Assembly (NCBI RefSeq): GCF_013408825.1
Contig: NZ_JACCBZ010000005.1
Span: 372,001 to 436,000 of the forward strand
Source: Mucilaginibacter tundrae
GTDB lineage: Bacteria; Bacteroidota; Bacteroidia; Sphingobacteriales; Sphingobacteriaceae
Direction of reading: 5' to 3'
DNA: 64,000 nucleotides
Of the stretch, positions 63,748-64,000 are shown one piece after another; the stretch's first letter is position 1; each line of letters begins with the position of its first letter. A program made the translations under genes and the position numbers. The notes beneath the pieces were generated by a model. The model had not been told where the DNA came from and made no database searches. It was given only the letters and a program-made list of their open reading frames with translations.

Positions 63748-64000
63748 TTACCTGTTAAATCGCCCCTTACTCAAATCTCCAAGCCATTTGTCTATATCAA
63801 TGCCAAGGGGAACGGCGACCAGGTTGTCAACCGGGAACTCCATGACCAGCGTTTTCTCGTTTGTGGTCGTGGTTCCCGATGACAGGACTTCGGTCCAAAT
63901 TGCACTTATAATATCGGGTTGAGGGGCGTGTATATTTAATTGTATGTAGGGCGCGATTGGAAAAGTAGCATGATCTTGTGGCAAGGCAGGCGATTGGTAA
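63748..64000 (-). CDS. Hypothetical protein, 5' end beyond the window
   Basis: The frame is open from the window edge to a stop at 63748, about 83 codons. The visible sequence (FPIAPYIQLNIHAPQPDII, TNEKTLVMEFPVDNLVAVPL, IDKWLGDLSK) looks like a genuine soluble protein, but I do not recognise a family. It ends just before a strong terminator hairpin. The TTG at 63984 is probably internal, and the overlapping plus-strand reading frame at 63695-63922 is taken as its shadow. Confidence 0.45.
   Translation of the reverse strand, partial: YQSPALPQDHATFPIAPYIQLNIHAPQPDIISAIWTEVLSSGTTTTNEKTLVMEFPVDNLVAVPLGIDIDKWLGDLSKGRFNR

Noticed and set aside
1..64000. CRISPR arrays, rRNA operons, known anti-phage systems
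   Set aside because: No regularly spaced repeats, no rRNA-like sequence, and no cas, restriction-modification or retron-type genes were recognised.

Overview
The window looks like a chromosomal segment of a Bacteroidota bacterium, most likely Sphingobacteriaceae (Mucilaginibacter or Pedobacter type). The grounds are the hybrid two-component regulator, a SusC/SusD pair, many secreted glycoside hydrolases, Nudix-type regulators, TAnnTTTG-like promoter elements with few Shine-Dalgarno sites, and moderate-to-low GC. No sequence search was possible, so names rest on motif and family recognition.

Positions 1-44300 are a glycan-utilisation region aimed mainly at mannose-containing (probably yeast-type) and galactose-containing glycans. 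It holds a sialate O-acetylesterase cut by the window edge, a hybrid two-component system (HTCS), two GH92 enzymes, an SGNH esterase, SusC/SusD, a VCBS/ASPIC protein, a vanadium-haloperoxidase-like PAP2 protein, two GH2 enzymes, a GH76 alpha-mannanase with a ricin-type lectin tail, and a Tat-exported GH36-like protein. A two-part direct repeat (half-sites exactly 21 bp apart) recurs six times. Five copies sit 41-42 bp upstream of a TTTG promoter core ahead of five operons, which makes it the likely operator of this HTCS. Interleaved is a molybdenum hydroxylase locus: 2Fe-2S subunit, c-type cytochrome, molybdopterin subunit, xdhC and a decayed mocA. Several gene remnants show heavy rearrangement: a second xdhC piece, an esterase/TonB-receptor chimera, and a decayed propeller paralogue.

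Positions 44700-53400 hold the most unusual locus. A 54-residue Ser/Thr-rich, Cys-free peptide is encoded divergently from a LytS-type kinase and LytTR regulator, and a full-length LanB-type lantibiotic dehydratase converges on them. No cyclase, protease or transporter is visible. I read this as a minimal, possibly undescribed RiPP system. Two neighbouring hypothetical proteins share a C-terminal domain. A frameshifted small membrane gene and an XRE regulator with its own palindromic operator are also here.

Positions 53400-64000 are a mobile, decaying segment: an orphan ECF sigma factor, DinB, a tRNA-Phe 3' fragment next to a broken tyrosine recombinase, a PAS sensor that ends without a kinase domain against that integrase, a small MITE-like inverted repeat, a TetR-controlled operon (hydrolase, methyltransferase, membrane protein, DUF302-like, NmrA) with two clear operators, and a second integrase pseudogene joined to the broken NmrA gene. 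A partial minus-strand gene runs off the right end.
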